A stretch of DNA of 64,000 nucleotides from Bacteroides clarus YIT 12056 (lineage in GTDB: Bacteria; Bacteroidota; Bacteroidia; Bacteroidales; Bacteroidaceae): NCBI RefSeq assembly GCF_900129655.1, contig NZ_FQWK01000005.1, positions 124,001-188,000 on the forward strand. Direction: 5' to 3'. The translations under genes were made by a program, and so were the position numbers. Shown in pieces: positions 7,763-18,034 of the stretch. Below the pieces are notes generated by a model that was given only the letters and a program-made list of their open reading frames with translations, was not told where the DNA came from and ran no database searches. Every line of letters starts with the position of its first letter. Position 1 is the stretch's first letter.

Positions 7763-10738
7763 ATGAAAGGCAAGAAAAATCCAGAAGCTTTTGGAAGAAA
7801 GTGGCGGTATCTGTTTATGATGCTCGCTTTGGTTTTCAGTGTAGGGGTTTCTGCACAAAAAACAGTTATTAAAGGTAATATCTCTGATAGGGAAAATTTA
7901 CCCGTTATCGGAGCAAATATCTTGGAAAAAGGGACGACAAATGGAACTATCAGTGATGTGGACGGTAATTTTACAATCACCGTCAGCAGTCCCAAGGCTG
8001 TTTTACTTATTAAATATATCGGCTATAAAGATGTGGAAAAGGTCGTTTCTCCAATGATGAAAATCTTGATGGAGGAAGATAGTGAGATGCTCGAAGACGT
8101 AGTCGTTATAGGTTATGGAAGTGTGAAGAAATCTGATGCGACAGGTTCGGTAACCGCTATCAAACCGGATGATTTTAATAAAGGCTTACGTACTACCGCT
8201 CAAGATGCTTTGGTGGGTAAAGTACCGGGTGTAAATGTCGTTTCAAGTTCCGGCGCTCCGGGAGCGGGCGCCACTATCCGTATCAGAAGCGGCGCATCAC
8301 TATCTGCATCCAATGATCCGCTAATTGTTGTTGACGGTGTACCGGTGGACAACTCCACTATTGAAGGTGGCGGAAATGTAATCGGAGGTATCAACCCGAA
8401 CGATATTGAAACATTTACCGTATTAAAAGATGCTTCAGCCACTGCTATCTATGGTTCCCGCGCATCTAATGGCGTGATTGTAATTACTACTAAGAAAGGT
8501 TCTGATTCCAACCTGCGTTTCAACTATTCTACTAACCTTTCTGTAAGCACCATTACGGAAAAATTGGATGTACTTTCCGCTGATGAGTTCCGTGAGTTCG
8601 TTCCTACAGTATCGGGTGTTCCGGGCTCCGTGACTTTGGGTACGGTTTCTACTGATTGGCAGGATGAGATTTACCGTACGGCATTCGGACAAGAACATAA
8701 CTTTTCCGTTTCCGGTAAGGTAAAGAAAAATGCACCTTACCGTTTGTCGGTAGGTTATAATAATCAGAATGGTGTGGTAAAGACAAATAACTATGAACGC
8801 TTTACCTTTAATGGAGGTATATCTCCTAAGTTTTTTGACAATCATCTTACCGTTGACCTGAACGTTAAAGTTTCGTATGAGGATAATCAGAAGGTGGATG
8901 AAAGCGTCGTTAATAATGCGCTCCGATACGATCCTACCCGTCCTGTCATGACCGGAAGTGCAACGGGAGCCGATGAGCCGGGATTGGGTTACTTTATTTG
9001 GATGAATGGAAATTCTCCTATGGCTATTCAAACCGATAACCCTGTGGCGCAACTCGAATTGCAGAATTTGCATAATAAAGTAACCCGTTCCATCGGTAAT
9101 GCTGCCATCAATTATAAAGTGCACCGTTTGGAAGATTTACAGTTGAACGCCAATTTGGGTTATGATGTATTGAGAAGTAAATATACTAAGAATGTGCCCG
9201 ATATGGCCGGTATGATGTATACATCTAACATGAAAGACGGTACGGGACTTATGTATGATTCTAAACAGAATAAGCGTAACTATTTGTTGGATTTATATGC
9301 CAACTACTCTCATGTGTTCAATGAAAAGCATAATTTCAGCGCAATGGCGGGATACGGTTGGCAACATTTCTGGAAAAAATTCGATGCGACCACTCTCTCT
9401 CCGGAAGGCAAAGAACTGTTCTCACCAAATCATTATGAGTCTGAATATTATCTACTTTCATTCTATGGACGTTTAAATTACTCGTATGATAATCGTTATA
9501 TGATTACAGCCACTCTGCGTTCAGATGTTTCTTCACGTTTTGCCAAGGATAACCGTTGGGGCTTATTCCCTTCCGTTGCATTGGGATGGAAGATCAGTCA
9601 AGAGGCATTTTTACGCGATTCGGAAGTGTTGTCAGACTTGAAGTTGCGTTTGAGCTATGGTCAAACCGGACAGCAGGATATTCTGAATGACTATCCGTAT
9701 ATGACTACCTTTACGGTATCTTATCCGGAATCTTGTTATCAATTCGGTGACAAATGGTACTATACTTATCGCCCGAACGGCTATGATTCTGATATTAAAT
9801 GGGAAACTACCGAAACTTATAATATCGGTTTGGATTACGGTTTTCTTAACAATCGTATTTACGGTTCTATTGATTACTATCAACGCCACACAAAAGATTT
9901 GCTGAATACTATCAATGTAATTTCAGGAACCAACTATTCCTCCGTCATTACAACCAATATCGGTGAGATGGATAATAAAGGTGTGGAATTTGCCATCAAT
10001 GCGGTGCCTGTGCATACAAAAAACTGGAAATGGACAGTGGGCATGAATTATACATGGAATGATTCTGAAATAACCAAGCTGAATGTTATTGATTCGGATG
10101 CCAATTTTGTGCAGACAGGAGCTATTTCTGGTACGGGCAAGACGGTTCAGGTATTTATGGTAGGTCAACGTCCCTATACTTTCTATCTGGCAAAACAGGC
10201 TTATGATGATGGAGGTAAACCTATCGAAGGGCAATATGTGCAACCGGATGGCTCTATCTCTGCAACAGAAACAAAATATGCCACGAACAAAAGCGCATTG
10301 CCGACATCCTATCTGGGATTCAATACCCAGCTTACTTATAAAAACTGGGATTTTGCCATTAGCGGACACGGGGCATTCGGTAACTATGTATATAATTATG
10401 TGGCTGCCGACCAGTATGTGCAATCGGTGTACAGCGATCAAGGAAATTTCTCCAATATATTACGCAGAACTAAAGACTCCGGTTTCCAGAACCAACAACT
10501 TTATTCGGATTATTTCTTGGAGAAAGGCAATTTCTTCCGCATCGACAATATTTCTTTGGGATATACGTTCCAGAAGTTATGGAATAGTTCCAGCTCTTTG
10601 CGCCTGACGTTCGGTGTGCAGAATGTTGCTACCTTTACAAGCTATTCCGGTATTGATCCGGAGATTTACAGCGGTATCGATAAAGAGGTATATCCCCGTC
10701 CACGCGTATTTTCATTAAGTGCTAATTTAAATTTCTAA
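7763..10738 (+). CDS. SusC/RagA-like TonB-dependent outer-membrane transporter
   Basis: The 991-residue transporter has a Sec signal ending in SVGVSAQ and a carboxypeptidase-regulatory-like domain at about 33-115 (NISDRENLPVIGANILEKG). A TonB-box region (EDVVVIGYGSVKKSDATGSV) follows. The plug domain shows LVGKVPGVNVVSSSGAPG and the signature VLKDASATAIYGSRASNGVI. The rest is a 22-strand barrel ending in FSLSANLNF with a terminal aromatic residue. It imports oligomers bound by the SusD partner 19 bp downstream. The only enzyme in the operon is a histidine phosphatase, so the cargo may be phosphorylated or may be released by dephosphorylation; this is inference. Confidence 0.96.
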   Translation: MKGKKNPEAFGRKWRYLFMMLALVFSVGVSAQKTVIKGNISDRENLPVIGANILEKGTTNGTISDVDGNFTITVSSPKAVLLIKYIGYKDVEKVVSPMMKILMEEDSEMLEDVVVIGYGSVKKSDATGSVTAIKPDDFNKGLRTTAQDALVGKVPGVNVVSSSGAPGAGATIRIRSGASLSASNDPLIVVDGVPVDNSTIEGGGNVIGGINPNDIETFTVLKDASATAIYGSRASNGVIVITTKKGSDSNLRFNYSTNLSVSTITEKLDVLSADEFREFVPTVSGVPGSVTLGTVSTDWQDEIYRTAFGQEHNFSVSGKVKKNAPYRLSVGYNNQNGVVKTNNYERFTFNGGISPKFFDNHLTVDLNVKVSYEDNQKVDESVVNNALRYDPTRPVMTGSATGADEPGLGYFIWMNGNSPMAIQTDNPVAQLELQNLHNKVTRSIGNAAINYKVHRLEDLQLNANLGYDVLRSKYTKNVPDMAGMMYTSNMKDGTGLMYDSKQNKRNYLLDLYANYSHVFNEKHNFSAMAGYGWQHFWKKFDATTLSPEGKELFSPNHYESEYYLLSFYGRLNYSYDNRYMITATLRSDVSSRFAKDNRWGLFPSVALGWKISQEAFLRDSEVLSDLKLRLSYGQTGQQDILNDYPYMTTFTVSYPESCYQFGDKWYYTYRPNGYDSDIKWETTETYNIGLDYGFLNNRIYGSIDYYQRHTKDLLNTINVISGTNYSSVITTNIGEMDNKGVEFAINAVPVHTKNWKWTVGMNYTWNDSEITKLNVIDSDANFVQTGAISGTGKTVQVFMVGQRPYTFYLAKQAYDDGGKPIEGQYVQPDGSISATETKYATNKSALPTSYLGFNTQLTYKNWDFAISGHGAFGNYVYNYVAADQYVQSVYSDQGNFSNILRRTKDSGFQNQQLYSDYFLEKGNFFRIDNISLGYTFQKLWNSSSSLRLTFGVQNVATFTSYSGIDPEIYSGIDKEVYPRPRVFSLSANLNF

Positions 10739-10757
10739 CGGCTTAAAACTATACAAT

Positions 10758-12455
10758 ATGAAAAATATAATTGCTTATTCGTTTATTTTGTTTTTCGCGG
10801 GCATAAGTCTGGTCTCTTGTCTGGGTGACTTGGACACGATGCCTTTGGATGATAACCAACTGGTAAGTGAAAAGGTATATCAGACAAAAGACGGTTATAC
10901 CGGTGTCTTGGCAAAGTGTTATGCCTCACTGATTTTGACGGGGCAACAAGGTGGTGATGGAGGAGATGGCGACCTTGAAGGCGCTAATGAGGGATATTCC
11001 GGTTATGTACGCCTGCTGTTCTATTTGCAGGAGTTGAGCACGGATAATTTCCTGATGCCTTCCTCTTCCAACGGATTGCGTAAATGCTTGAATTTGCAGT
11101 GGGATGCTTCCAATGCTTCAGTCATTACATGGACCTACCAGAGACTTTATATGAGTATCGCTTATTGTAATGAACTTTTGCGGGAATGCACAGAAGGCAA
11201 ATTGCAAGGTAGAGGACTTTGGGAAGAGATGAAAGACGACTATATGAGTTATCGTGCAGAGGCTCGTTTCATACGTGCTTATTGCTATTCGATGCTTTGT
11301 GATTTATTTGGTGCGGTTCCTTATGTAGATGAAAATACGGGTGTGAAAGAAATTCCGGTACAATATACGCGTAAGCAGATTTTTGAGTTTGCAGAAAGTG
11401 AGTTATTGGCTATCGAGAATGAGTTGAAGGCTCCGGGAACCAATGAGTACGGACGTGTCGATAGGGTAGCCGGCTGGTTTTTACTGGCCCGCATGTATTT
11501 GAATGCACAGACATGGATTAATGAGAATAAATACCAGGAAGCATATACTTATGCTACGAAAGTCATTGCTGATGGGCATTATCCGTTGGCTTCTGACTAT
11601 CGCGAAATCTTTTTGGCCGATAATAATACCTGTAAGGAGATTATTTGGCCGTTGGTACAGGATGGTCTGCGCGCACAGAGTTCTGCCGGAACGAACTTCT
11701 ATGTGAAGGCTTTTGTGAATGGTCCTATGGATGAACTCTATAAAACAGGTGTTGGTTCCAGAGGTTGGGGCAATGTTCGCGCTAAAGTGTCATTGGTGGA
11801 TGCGTTCGATGCGGATGATGTTATGTTCGATGGCAATGATACCTGGGGAAATAACAAGAAAGATAAAAGAGCACAGTTTATGACCGCTCTTCCTAATCAG
11901 GTAAAAGATACATGGGATGTAAATATGGATATGACGAGTACGTTTACATGCGGTTATGGTTACATTAAGTGGAGAAACGTAACGAAAGAAGATGAACTTA
12001 GCGCTTCGGGGGATGCTTATACTTCTATTGATTTCCCGTTGTTCCGTACTGCTGATGCCTATTTGATGGCTGCTGAGGCTATTTTGCGCGGAGCAAGTGG
12101 CACACAAAGCGAGGCGCTGGGATATGTAAATGAAGTCAGGACAAGAGCTTATATGTCTGGAAAATATGCGAAAAGCGGTGTACGTTCCGATGTGTCCGGT
12201 GAGATTGGCGCCAATGAGCTTGATTTGGATTTTCTGCTGCTTGAGCGTCAGAAGGAATTGGCTTCCGAATTGATAAGACGTACCGACCTGATCCGGTTCG
12301 GTAAATATACGAAAGGTAATAATTGGGATTGGAAAAATGGCGTACGTTTGGGAGAGGATGTGGATGATAAATATAATCTGTTCCCTATTCCGGAGAGCGA
12401 ATTGACAAATAATCCTACTTTAGTACAAAACGATGGTTATAAAGTAATAAAGTAA
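10758..12455 (+). CDS. SusD/RagB-like surface lipoprotein
   Basis: This is the SusD partner of the transporter just upstream. The 565-residue protein has a lipoprotein signal with lipobox LVSC near residue 21. TPR-type helices follow, including YRAEARFIRAYCYSMLCDLFG. The C-terminal SusD block holds FRTADAYLMAAEAILRGASG and LLERQKELASELIRRTDLIRFG, and the tail reads LFPIPESELTNNPTLVQNDGY. It is exported to the outer leaflet and caps the SusC pore. Binding specificity cannot be read from the sequence. The next gene starts 4 bp after its stop, which ties the phosphatase to the same transcript. Confidence 0.96.
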   Translation: MKNIIAYSFILFFAGISLVSCLGDLDTMPLDDNQLVSEKVYQTKDGYTGVLAKCYASLILTGQQGGDGGDGDLEGANEGYSGYVRLLFYLQELSTDNFLMPSSSNGLRKCLNLQWDASNASVITWTYQRLYMSIAYCNELLRECTEGKLQGRGLWEEMKDDYMSYRAEARFIRAYCYSMLCDLFGAVPYVDENTGVKEIPVQYTRKQIFEFAESELLAIENELKAPGTNEYGRVDRVAGWFLLARMYLNAQTWINENKYQEAYTYATKVIADGHYPLASDYREIFLADNNTCKEIIWPLVQDGLRAQSSAGTNFYVKAFVNGPMDELYKTGVGSRGWGNVRAKVSLVDAFDADDVMFDGNDTWGNNKKDKRAQFMTALPNQVKDTWDVNMDMTSTFTCGYGYIKWRNVTKEDELSASGDAYTSIDFPLFRTADAYLMAAEAILRGASGTQSEALGYVNEVRTRAYMSGKYAKSGVRSDVSGEIGANELDLDFLLLERQKELASELIRRTDLIRFGKYTKGNNWDWKNGVRLGEDVDDKYNLFPIPESELTNNPTLVQNDGYKVIK

Positions 12456-12459
12456 AGAT

Positions 12460-13734
12460 ATGATGAAGCTGAAACAAATTCTATTATGTAGTTTGATAGT
12501 AATGTGCTGTGCCCCGCTTGGGGCACAGACATCTAAAGAAGAGATGTTTGCTACTCCTGAGAAAACGGGAGGAGTATATTGGGCGTATCCCTTGGATTTT
12601 GCTCCGCAGACCAAAGCGCCTAAGGGATATAAACCTTTTTATATCAGTCATTACGGACGGCATGGTTCTCGTTATCTGATTGCCGACCGTGATTATAAAT
12701 GGTTGGTAGACCTTTTTGAGGAGGCGCATCGTGCGCAAGCGCTTACCGGTTTGGGAGAAGATACGTATCAGCGTTTGCTCACAGTTTGGGAGGAAGCGAA
12801 AGGGCATGGTGGGGATTTAACCCCATTGGGAGTAAGGCAACACCGGGGCATTGCTGAAAGAATGTATACCTCATTTCCAGAGGTGTTTAAAGGCAATCCC
12901 TTTATATCTGCCCGTTCTACCGTTGTGTTGCGCTGTGCTATGAGTATGGTGGCTTTTGGTGACCGTTTGAAAGAATTAAATCCCGGCTTGCGGATTTCTT
13001 ATGAGGCGAGCGAGAAGTATATGGATTATTTGAATTATCATACAGATGAATCTAACCGTTTCACTTCTTCTCATGACGGTCCTTGGGCTGAAGAATATAG
13101 GAAATTTGAAGAAGCTCATACCAATCCGGAACGTCTGGTCGCAGCTTTATTTAAAGATAAGCATTTTATTGTAAAGAAGGTAAATCCCAAAGAACTGATG
13201 TGGGGAATGTACTGGGTAGCCAGTGATATGCAGAATGCCGAAACAAAAGTTTCTTTCTATGATTTATTTGAGGCGCAGGAATTGTTTGATTTGTGGCAAT
13301 GTGTCAATTATCGTTTTTATGTAGGGAATGCCAATCATACCGATGGAAAGGGTATTGTAGTAGCCAATGCCAAATCATTGTTAAGAAACATTTTGGATAG
13401 TGCTGATGAAGCAATCCGAAAAGGTGGTATCGCTGCCACTCTCCGTTTTGGACACGATGGTAATGTGATTCCTTTGGTGGCACTGATGCAAATAGAGAAT
13501 TGTAATGTTGCAGTCAACGATCCGTATGAAGTTTATAAGGTATGGAGTGATTTCAAGGTGGTTCCTATGGCTGCCAATGTGCAGATTATCTTTTTCCGGA
13601 ATGAGAAATCCGATGATATTCTGGTAAAGATTATGCATAATGAAAATGAAGTGCATATTCCGGTACAAACCGATATGTTCCCTTATTATAAATGGAGGGA
13701 CGTTGAGAACTACTATCGGGGAATGTTGCAATAA
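12460..13734 (+). CDS. Secreted histidine phosphatase, phytase/MINPP-like
   Basis: This clade-2 histidine phosphatase of 424 residues has a Sec signal (cleavage near APLGAQ). The catalytic motif is HYGRHGSR, with R67, H68 and R71 forming the phospho-histidine pocket. A distal FGHDGNVIPL supplies the general acid pair H332-D333. Relatives include inositol-polyphosphate phosphatases (MINPP), phytases and acid phosphatases; MINPP proper usually carries HAE instead of HD, so the substrate is open. Other segments conserved in the family are ARSTVVLRCAMSM and the PLGVRQHRGIAERM helix. The gene starts 4 bp after susD and ends before a strong terminator, so it is the only enzyme of this susCD operon. 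It probably acts in the periplasm or at the surface. The start may be the second ATG, 3 bp later. Confidence 0.88.
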   Translation: MMKLKQILLCSLIVMCCAPLGAQTSKEEMFATPEKTGGVYWAYPLDFAPQTKAPKGYKPFYISHYGRHGSRYLIADRDYKWLVDLFEEAHRAQALTGLGEDTYQRLLTVWEEAKGHGGDLTPLGVRQHRGIAERMYTSFPEVFKGNPFISARSTVVLRCAMSMVAFGDRLKELNPGLRISYEASEKYMDYLNYHTDESNRFTSSHDGPWAEEYRKFEEAHTNPERLVAALFKDKHFIVKKVNPKELMWGMYWVASDMQNAETKVSFYDLFEAQELFDLWQCVNYRFYVGNANHTDGKGIVVANAKSLLRNILDSADEAIRKGGIAATLRFGHDGNVIPLVALMQIENCNVAVNDPYEVYKVWSDFKVVPMAANVQIIFFRNEKSDDILVKIMHNENEVHIPVQTDMFPYYKWRDVENYYRGMLQ

Positions 13735-13774
13735 GAATATTTTTTGAAGTTAACAATATAGAAACTATTGTGAG

Positions 13775-13808
13775 AAGTGCGACGATGGGATATCGGCGCA
13801 CTTTTTAT
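13775..13808 (+). terminator. Rho-independent terminator of the susCD-phosphatase operon
   Basis: AAGTGCG at 13775-13781 pairs with CGCACTT at 13797-13803, and the T-run continues to 13806. It lies 40 bp after the phosphatase stop. Confidence 0.85.
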
Positions 13809-13825
13809 ATTATATGTCCGCTTCC

Positions 13826-13867
13826 TTCGTACGATATTAGTATATAATCGTTCTATTTTTATATTTG
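13826..13867 (+). promoter_or_regulatory. Candidate autoregulated HTCS promoter with 21-bp-spaced half-sites
   Basis: Half-site TTCGTACGAT (13826-13835) and half-site ATCGTTCTAT (13847-13856) start exactly 21 bp apart and share seven of ten bases. A perfect -7 element TATATTTG follows at 13860-13867. Three other promoters of this PUL have the same layout, so it may be the operator of the HTCS encoded just downstream. The leader to ATG 14008 is about 130 nt. Confidence 0.5.
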
Positions 13868-14007
13868 TGGTAGTCTCTTCTCGCTATTTTTGCTATAAGT
13901 TGGCGCAAGATGGAAAGGAGGTTGTCTTAGTTAAACCGACTGTTTTATTGGATATACCTCGGGAATAATTCATAAGTTTGTTTTTCGTATTAAAGAAAGT
14001 CTGTTAT

Positions 14008-17000
14008 ATGTATAAAAAATATCTTACTTTTCTCTTCTGTTTCTTCTCTTCTTTTTCGTTTGCACAGAATATACATTTTCAGGCAATCGGAGTAGAGGAC
14101 GGTATCTCGCAACCGACAGTAACATCTATCTATCAAGATGAATTCGGAATTATCTGGATAGGGACTAAGGATGGATTGAACCGCTATAACGGTACCGATT
14201 TTTATGTTTTCCGTCCGGTAAAGGATGATAAGAATAGTTTGTACAATAATAATATAGGTACAATCTGCGGTGACAAGCAAGGGCACATTTATATCCGCTG
14301 CAAATATGCGGTTGTTGAGTATGATATAAAGAAAAATACTTTTCATACAATTCGTGATAATGATATTCAGGCTATCAGTTACGGTAATACGCAATTGTGG
14401 GTTTGTACGAGAGATTCCTTGTTTACTTATAATCGCGTAGAAGATAAACTTGATTATTATTATAATCTGGAAGGTGCGCGTATGTCTTGTGTAATTGAGG
14501 ATAGTGATGGTAATTTATATGTGGGAACCATGAACAATGGTTTGTACATGATAGACGGTAATAAGAAATGGCTGAACTATCTTCCTAAGAAAGATATAAC
14601 ATGCATCTATGAAGATTCTAAAAAAAGTATTTGGGTAGGAACTAAAGATGACGGTCTTTTTCGATTAGACAGGAATGGTGGAATAACCAATTATGGGACT
14701 GCTCCTCACCAGAATATGCTATCCAGCAGTTATGTCCGCTGTATTGTGGAAGATAATTTGGGTAATTATTGGATTGGAACTTTTAAAGGTTTGGATAAGC
14801 TGAATGCTGCAACCGGTACTTTCACTCATTACAGTAAAGATAATAAGCCGTATAGTTTGAGTAATTCTTCTATTATCTGTATGATGAAAGACAGGCAGGG
14901 TACTTTCTGGATCGGTACGTATTATGGCGGGGTAAATCTGTTTAATCCCGACTATGAGATATATACATATTATTATCCTGATGAAGCGCAAAAGGGAAAA
15001 CTGACCTCTCCTTTTGCCGGAAGGATGATAGAGGATTCTAAGGGAGGAATATGGATTGCGACCGAAGGTGGCGGAGTGAATTATCTCGACAGAAAAACAA
15101 GAACCTTTACTGAATATAAGCATGATGTAAGTAAGAACTCTCTTGCGTCTAATACGATTCAGAGTTTGTTTCTAGATGAGGATAACCAAGCTTTGTGGAT
15201 AGGAACATTACGGGGCGGATTAGACCGTTTGGACCTGAAAACATATCGGTTTACCAATTACCGGTATAATGCTGAGAAAAAGAATTCATTGATTAATGAT
15301 ATAGTTCGTAAAATTATTCCTTATAAAGGGAACCTGTTATTGGCTACTCATAATGGGATTGGTCTTTTCAATCCTGAAACAGGAGAGTGTGTGAAGCTAT
15401 TGAATGACAGTCGGCTTAATAACAGACAAATTATAGATATGCTTGTTGATAAGAAGAATAATCTGTGGTTTTCTTACTCATTGGGATTGATAAAGTATAA
15501 TCTGGAGACTCAGAAACGTAATGAGTATTTTGTTCCCAATACTTCGAAACAGGCCATTGGGCCGAACTTGATTAATGTACTTTTTGAAGATAAGAAAGGT
15601 AATATCTGGGCAGGTTCTTCAGGGGATGGCATATTCCTGTACGAACAAGACTCCAATACATTCAAATCGTTTAACTCGCATAATTCGGATTTAATCAATG
15701 ATTATATACTCGATATAAAAGAGTCGCTTTCCGGCTATCTCCTGATAGCCAGTAACCAAGGATTCTCACGTTTTGATATGGAGAACCAGCGTTTTTACAA
15801 CTATAATAAGCAGAATGGTTTTCCTATGACGGCATTGAATCCATATGGCTTGTTTGTGGCTAGTGATAATGAGATATATCTTTCCGGTCCTAAAATGATG
15901 ATTTCTTTCTTCGAGAAAGAGTTGAATTCCTATGTGAAGCCTTATCAGTTGAATTTTACTTCATTGGAAGTAAATAATCAGCAGATTTTGCCCAATGACG
16001 GTTCCGGAATTCTTACGGAATCGATTCTGTATCAGCCACAGATCACTTTAAATCATAATCACTCCATTATAACCGTTAACTTCTCATTATCCAATTATGT
16101 ATCAGTATTGAAAAATAGAATCTATTACAAGTTGGAAGGGTTTGATAAAGATTGGATGAGTGCAGGTTACCGTAAAGCCATTACTTATACAAACCTCAAT
16201 CCGGGTGAATATAAATTGAAGATTAAAAGTTCGGAAGAATATTCCGGTAAGGAGAGTATTTGTAAAGAAATAGATATTATAGTAAAACCACCTTTTTATA
16301 AATCTACTTGGGCATATTGTATTTATGTTGCTATTATTATCATATCGGTCTATTTGGTGGTGAGTTTCTATTCATCAAAATTGAAACTGAGGGCTTCACT
16401 GGAGTATGAGAAGAAAGAAAAGAAACAGATTGAGGAACTGAACCAATCCAAACTTCGCTTTTTTACCAATATATCACATGAGTTCCGTACTCCGCTTACG
16501 TTGATTGTGAGCCAATTGGAAATGCTGATGGAACGAAGCGATATTCAACCTTTGGTGTATAGTAAGCTGGTGAATATCCATAGGAATACATTGCGTATGA
16601 AACGTTTGATAACCGAACTATTGGATTTTAGAAAACAGGAACAAGGCTTTGAAAAGTTTAAATACAGTAAGCAGGATATTTACGCTTTTCTGGATGAAAT
16701 TTATCTGTCTTTTAAAGAGTATGCGCGGGGTAAGCAGATTAATCTTGAGTTTCTTAACAAGGATAAGAATCTTGAAGTCTGGTTCGATGTGGTACAATTG
16801 GAAAAGGTGATTTATAATTTGTTGTCCAATGCTTTTAAATATACTCCTTTGGGTGGTACGATTTCACTGTCGGTACAGGAATATGAGAACAGTGTTGTGG
16901 TTACTGTGTCGGATACGGGAGTGGGTATTGCTGAAGAGAGCCTGGATAAGATATTCGACCGTTTCTATCAAGTGGACAGTATGAATAACCAGAAAGGTAC

Positions 17001-18012
17001 AGGCATAGGTCTGGCGCTTGCAAAGAGTATAATCGAAGCCCATAAAGGGAAAATCAGTGTCCGGAGTATGGAAGGGAAAGGAACGACTTTCGTTGTTGAA
17101 CTACCTTTAGGAGACAGTCATATTACCGATGCACAGAAAATAGCTACTCCTGATATTGATTCATCGTGTATCTCTGAACTGACAGTATATGGTTCGCAGG
17201 TACCGGCGGATGTGGTGGATGATGAAAATATGGATAATCAGTCGGACGAGACAAGAAGCAAGATTCTTATTGTAGAAGATAACGAAGAACTTAGAGGTTT
17301 ATTGGCGCGTTTGTTCTCTAAAATATATACTGTTTATGAAGCTCAGGATGGTGAGGAAGGATTTGAAAAGACAAAAGAAGTACAACCTGATATTGTACTG
17401 AGTGATATTATGATGCCCAAAATGTCCGGTATAGAGATGTGCAGGAAGATAAAGAGTAATTTCGAGACTTCTCATATTCCTGTGATATTACTTACGGCAC
17501 AAACAGCTGAAGAATATACCATGCAAGGGTTAAAAATGGGAGCGGATGACTATGTAACCAAACCTTTTAATGTGAAACATTTGTTTATGCGTTGTAACAA
17601 TCTGGTGAACAGTAGAAAATTGTTACAGCAGAAATATGCGAAACAAATGGATAATAATGTAGATATACTGGCAACCAATAGCGCGGACTATCAGTTCATG
17701 GAACAATGTGTAGCCTGTGTTGAACAGAATCTGGATAATCCGGATTTTGATGTGAATATGTTTGCCCAGGCTATGAATACGGGACGCACCAAACTCTTCC
17801 TGAAAGTTAAAGGTATTACGGGACAGACACCGAACGACTTTATTCTGAATATCAGGTTGAAGAAGGCGCAAATGCTCCTCAAGCAAATGGATACGAAGAC
17901 TGTTTCAGAAATAGCGTATGAAGTAGGCTTTAATTCCCCAAGCTATTTCATCAAGCGCTTTAGAGAATTGTTTGGAGTGACTCCTGCCCAATATCAAAAA
18001 GGTGAAGAATAA
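14008..18012 (+). CDS. Hybrid two-component system (HTCS) regulator of the large PUL
   Basis: One polypeptide of about 1334 residues joins sensor and response regulator. A signal peptide (cleavage near FSFAQ) leads to a periplasmic beta-propeller of Reg_prop repeats with recurrent IWIGT/LWIGT motifs. A Y_Y_Y domain follows at about 685-760 (YKLEGFDKDWM), then a transmembrane helix (about 775-795). The HisKA domain has the phospho-accepting H824 in SHEFRTPLTL. The HATPase domain has NLLSNAFKYTP and DTGVGIAEESL. The receiver has D1133 in LSDIMMPKM. The C-terminus is an AraC-type DNA-binding domain (about 1230-1330). It should sense an oligosaccharide in the periplasm and activate the PUL. I place the start at ATG 14008, which gives a good signal peptide, rather than at TTG 13978. 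A GH2 gene begins 22 bp after its stop, so the regulator is cotranscribed with an enzyme. Confidence 0.96.
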   Translation: MYKKYLTFLFCFFSSFSFAQNIHFQAIGVEDGISQPTVTSIYQDEFGIIWIGTKDGLNRYNGTDFYVFRPVKDDKNSLYNNNIGTICGDKQGHIYIRCKYAVVEYDIKKNTFHTIRDNDIQAISYGNTQLWVCTRDSLFTYNRVEDKLDYYYNLEGARMSCVIEDSDGNLYVGTMNNGLYMIDGNKKWLNYLPKKDITCIYEDSKKSIWVGTKDDGLFRLDRNGGITNYGTAPHQNMLSSSYVRCIVEDNLGNYWIGTFKGLDKLNAATGTFTHYSKDNKPYSLSNSSIICMMKDRQGTFWIGTYYGGVNLFNPDYEIYTYYYPDEAQKGKLTSPFAGRMIEDSKGGIWIATEGGGVNYLDRKTRTFTEYKHDVSKNSLASNTIQSLFLDEDNQALWIGTLRGGLDRLDLKTYRFTNYRYNAEKKNSLINDIVRKIIPYKGNLLLATHNGIGLFNPETGECVKLLNDSRLNNRQIIDMLVDKKNNLWFSYSLGLIKYNLETQKRNEYFVPNTSKQAIGPNLINVLFEDKKGNIWAGSSGDGIFLYEQDSNTFKSFNSHNSDLINDYILDIKESLSGYLLIASNQGFSRFDMENQRFYNYNKQNGFPMTALNPYGLFVASDNEIYLSGPKMMISFFEKELNSYVKPYQLNFTSLEVNNQQILPNDGSGILTESILYQPQITLNHNHSIITVNFSLSNYVSVLKNRIYYKLEGFDKDWMSAGYRKAITYTNLNPGEYKLKIKSSEEYSGKESICKEIDIIVKPPFYKSTWAYCIYVAIIIISVYLVVSFYSSKLKLRASLEYEKKEKKQIEELNQSKLRFFTNISHEFRTPLTLIVSQLEMLMERSDIQPLVYSKLVNIHRNTLRMKRLITELLDFRKQEQGFEKFKYSKQDIYAFLDEIYLSFKEYARGKQINLEFLNKDKNLEVWFDVVQLEKVIYNLLSNAFKYTPLGGTISLSVQEYENSVVVTVSDTGVGIAEESLDKIFDRFYQVDSMNNQKGTGIGLALAKSIIEAHKGKISVRSMEGKGTTFVVELPLGDSHITDAQKIATPDIDSSCISELTVYGSQVPADVVDDENMDNQSDETRSKILIVEDNEELRGLLARLFSKIYTVYEAQDGEEGFEKTKEVQPDIVLSDIMMPKMSGIEMCRKIKSNFETSHIPVILLTAQTAEEYTMQGLKMGADDYVTKPFNVKHLFMRCNNLVNSRKLLQQKYAKQMDNNVDILATNSADYQFMEQCVACVEQNLDNPDFDVNMFAQAMNTGRTKLFLKVKGITGQTPNDFILNIRLKKAQMLLKQMDTKTVSEIAYEVGFNSPSYFIKRFRELFGVTPAQYQKGEE

Positions 18013-18034
18013 ACTTACTTATTATATATACACT

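Noticed and set aside
13777..13968. 63-codon open frame downstream of the histidine phosphatase
   Set aside because: It contains the terminator hairpin and the HTCS promoter, and no conserved protein features are visible. It is intergenic.
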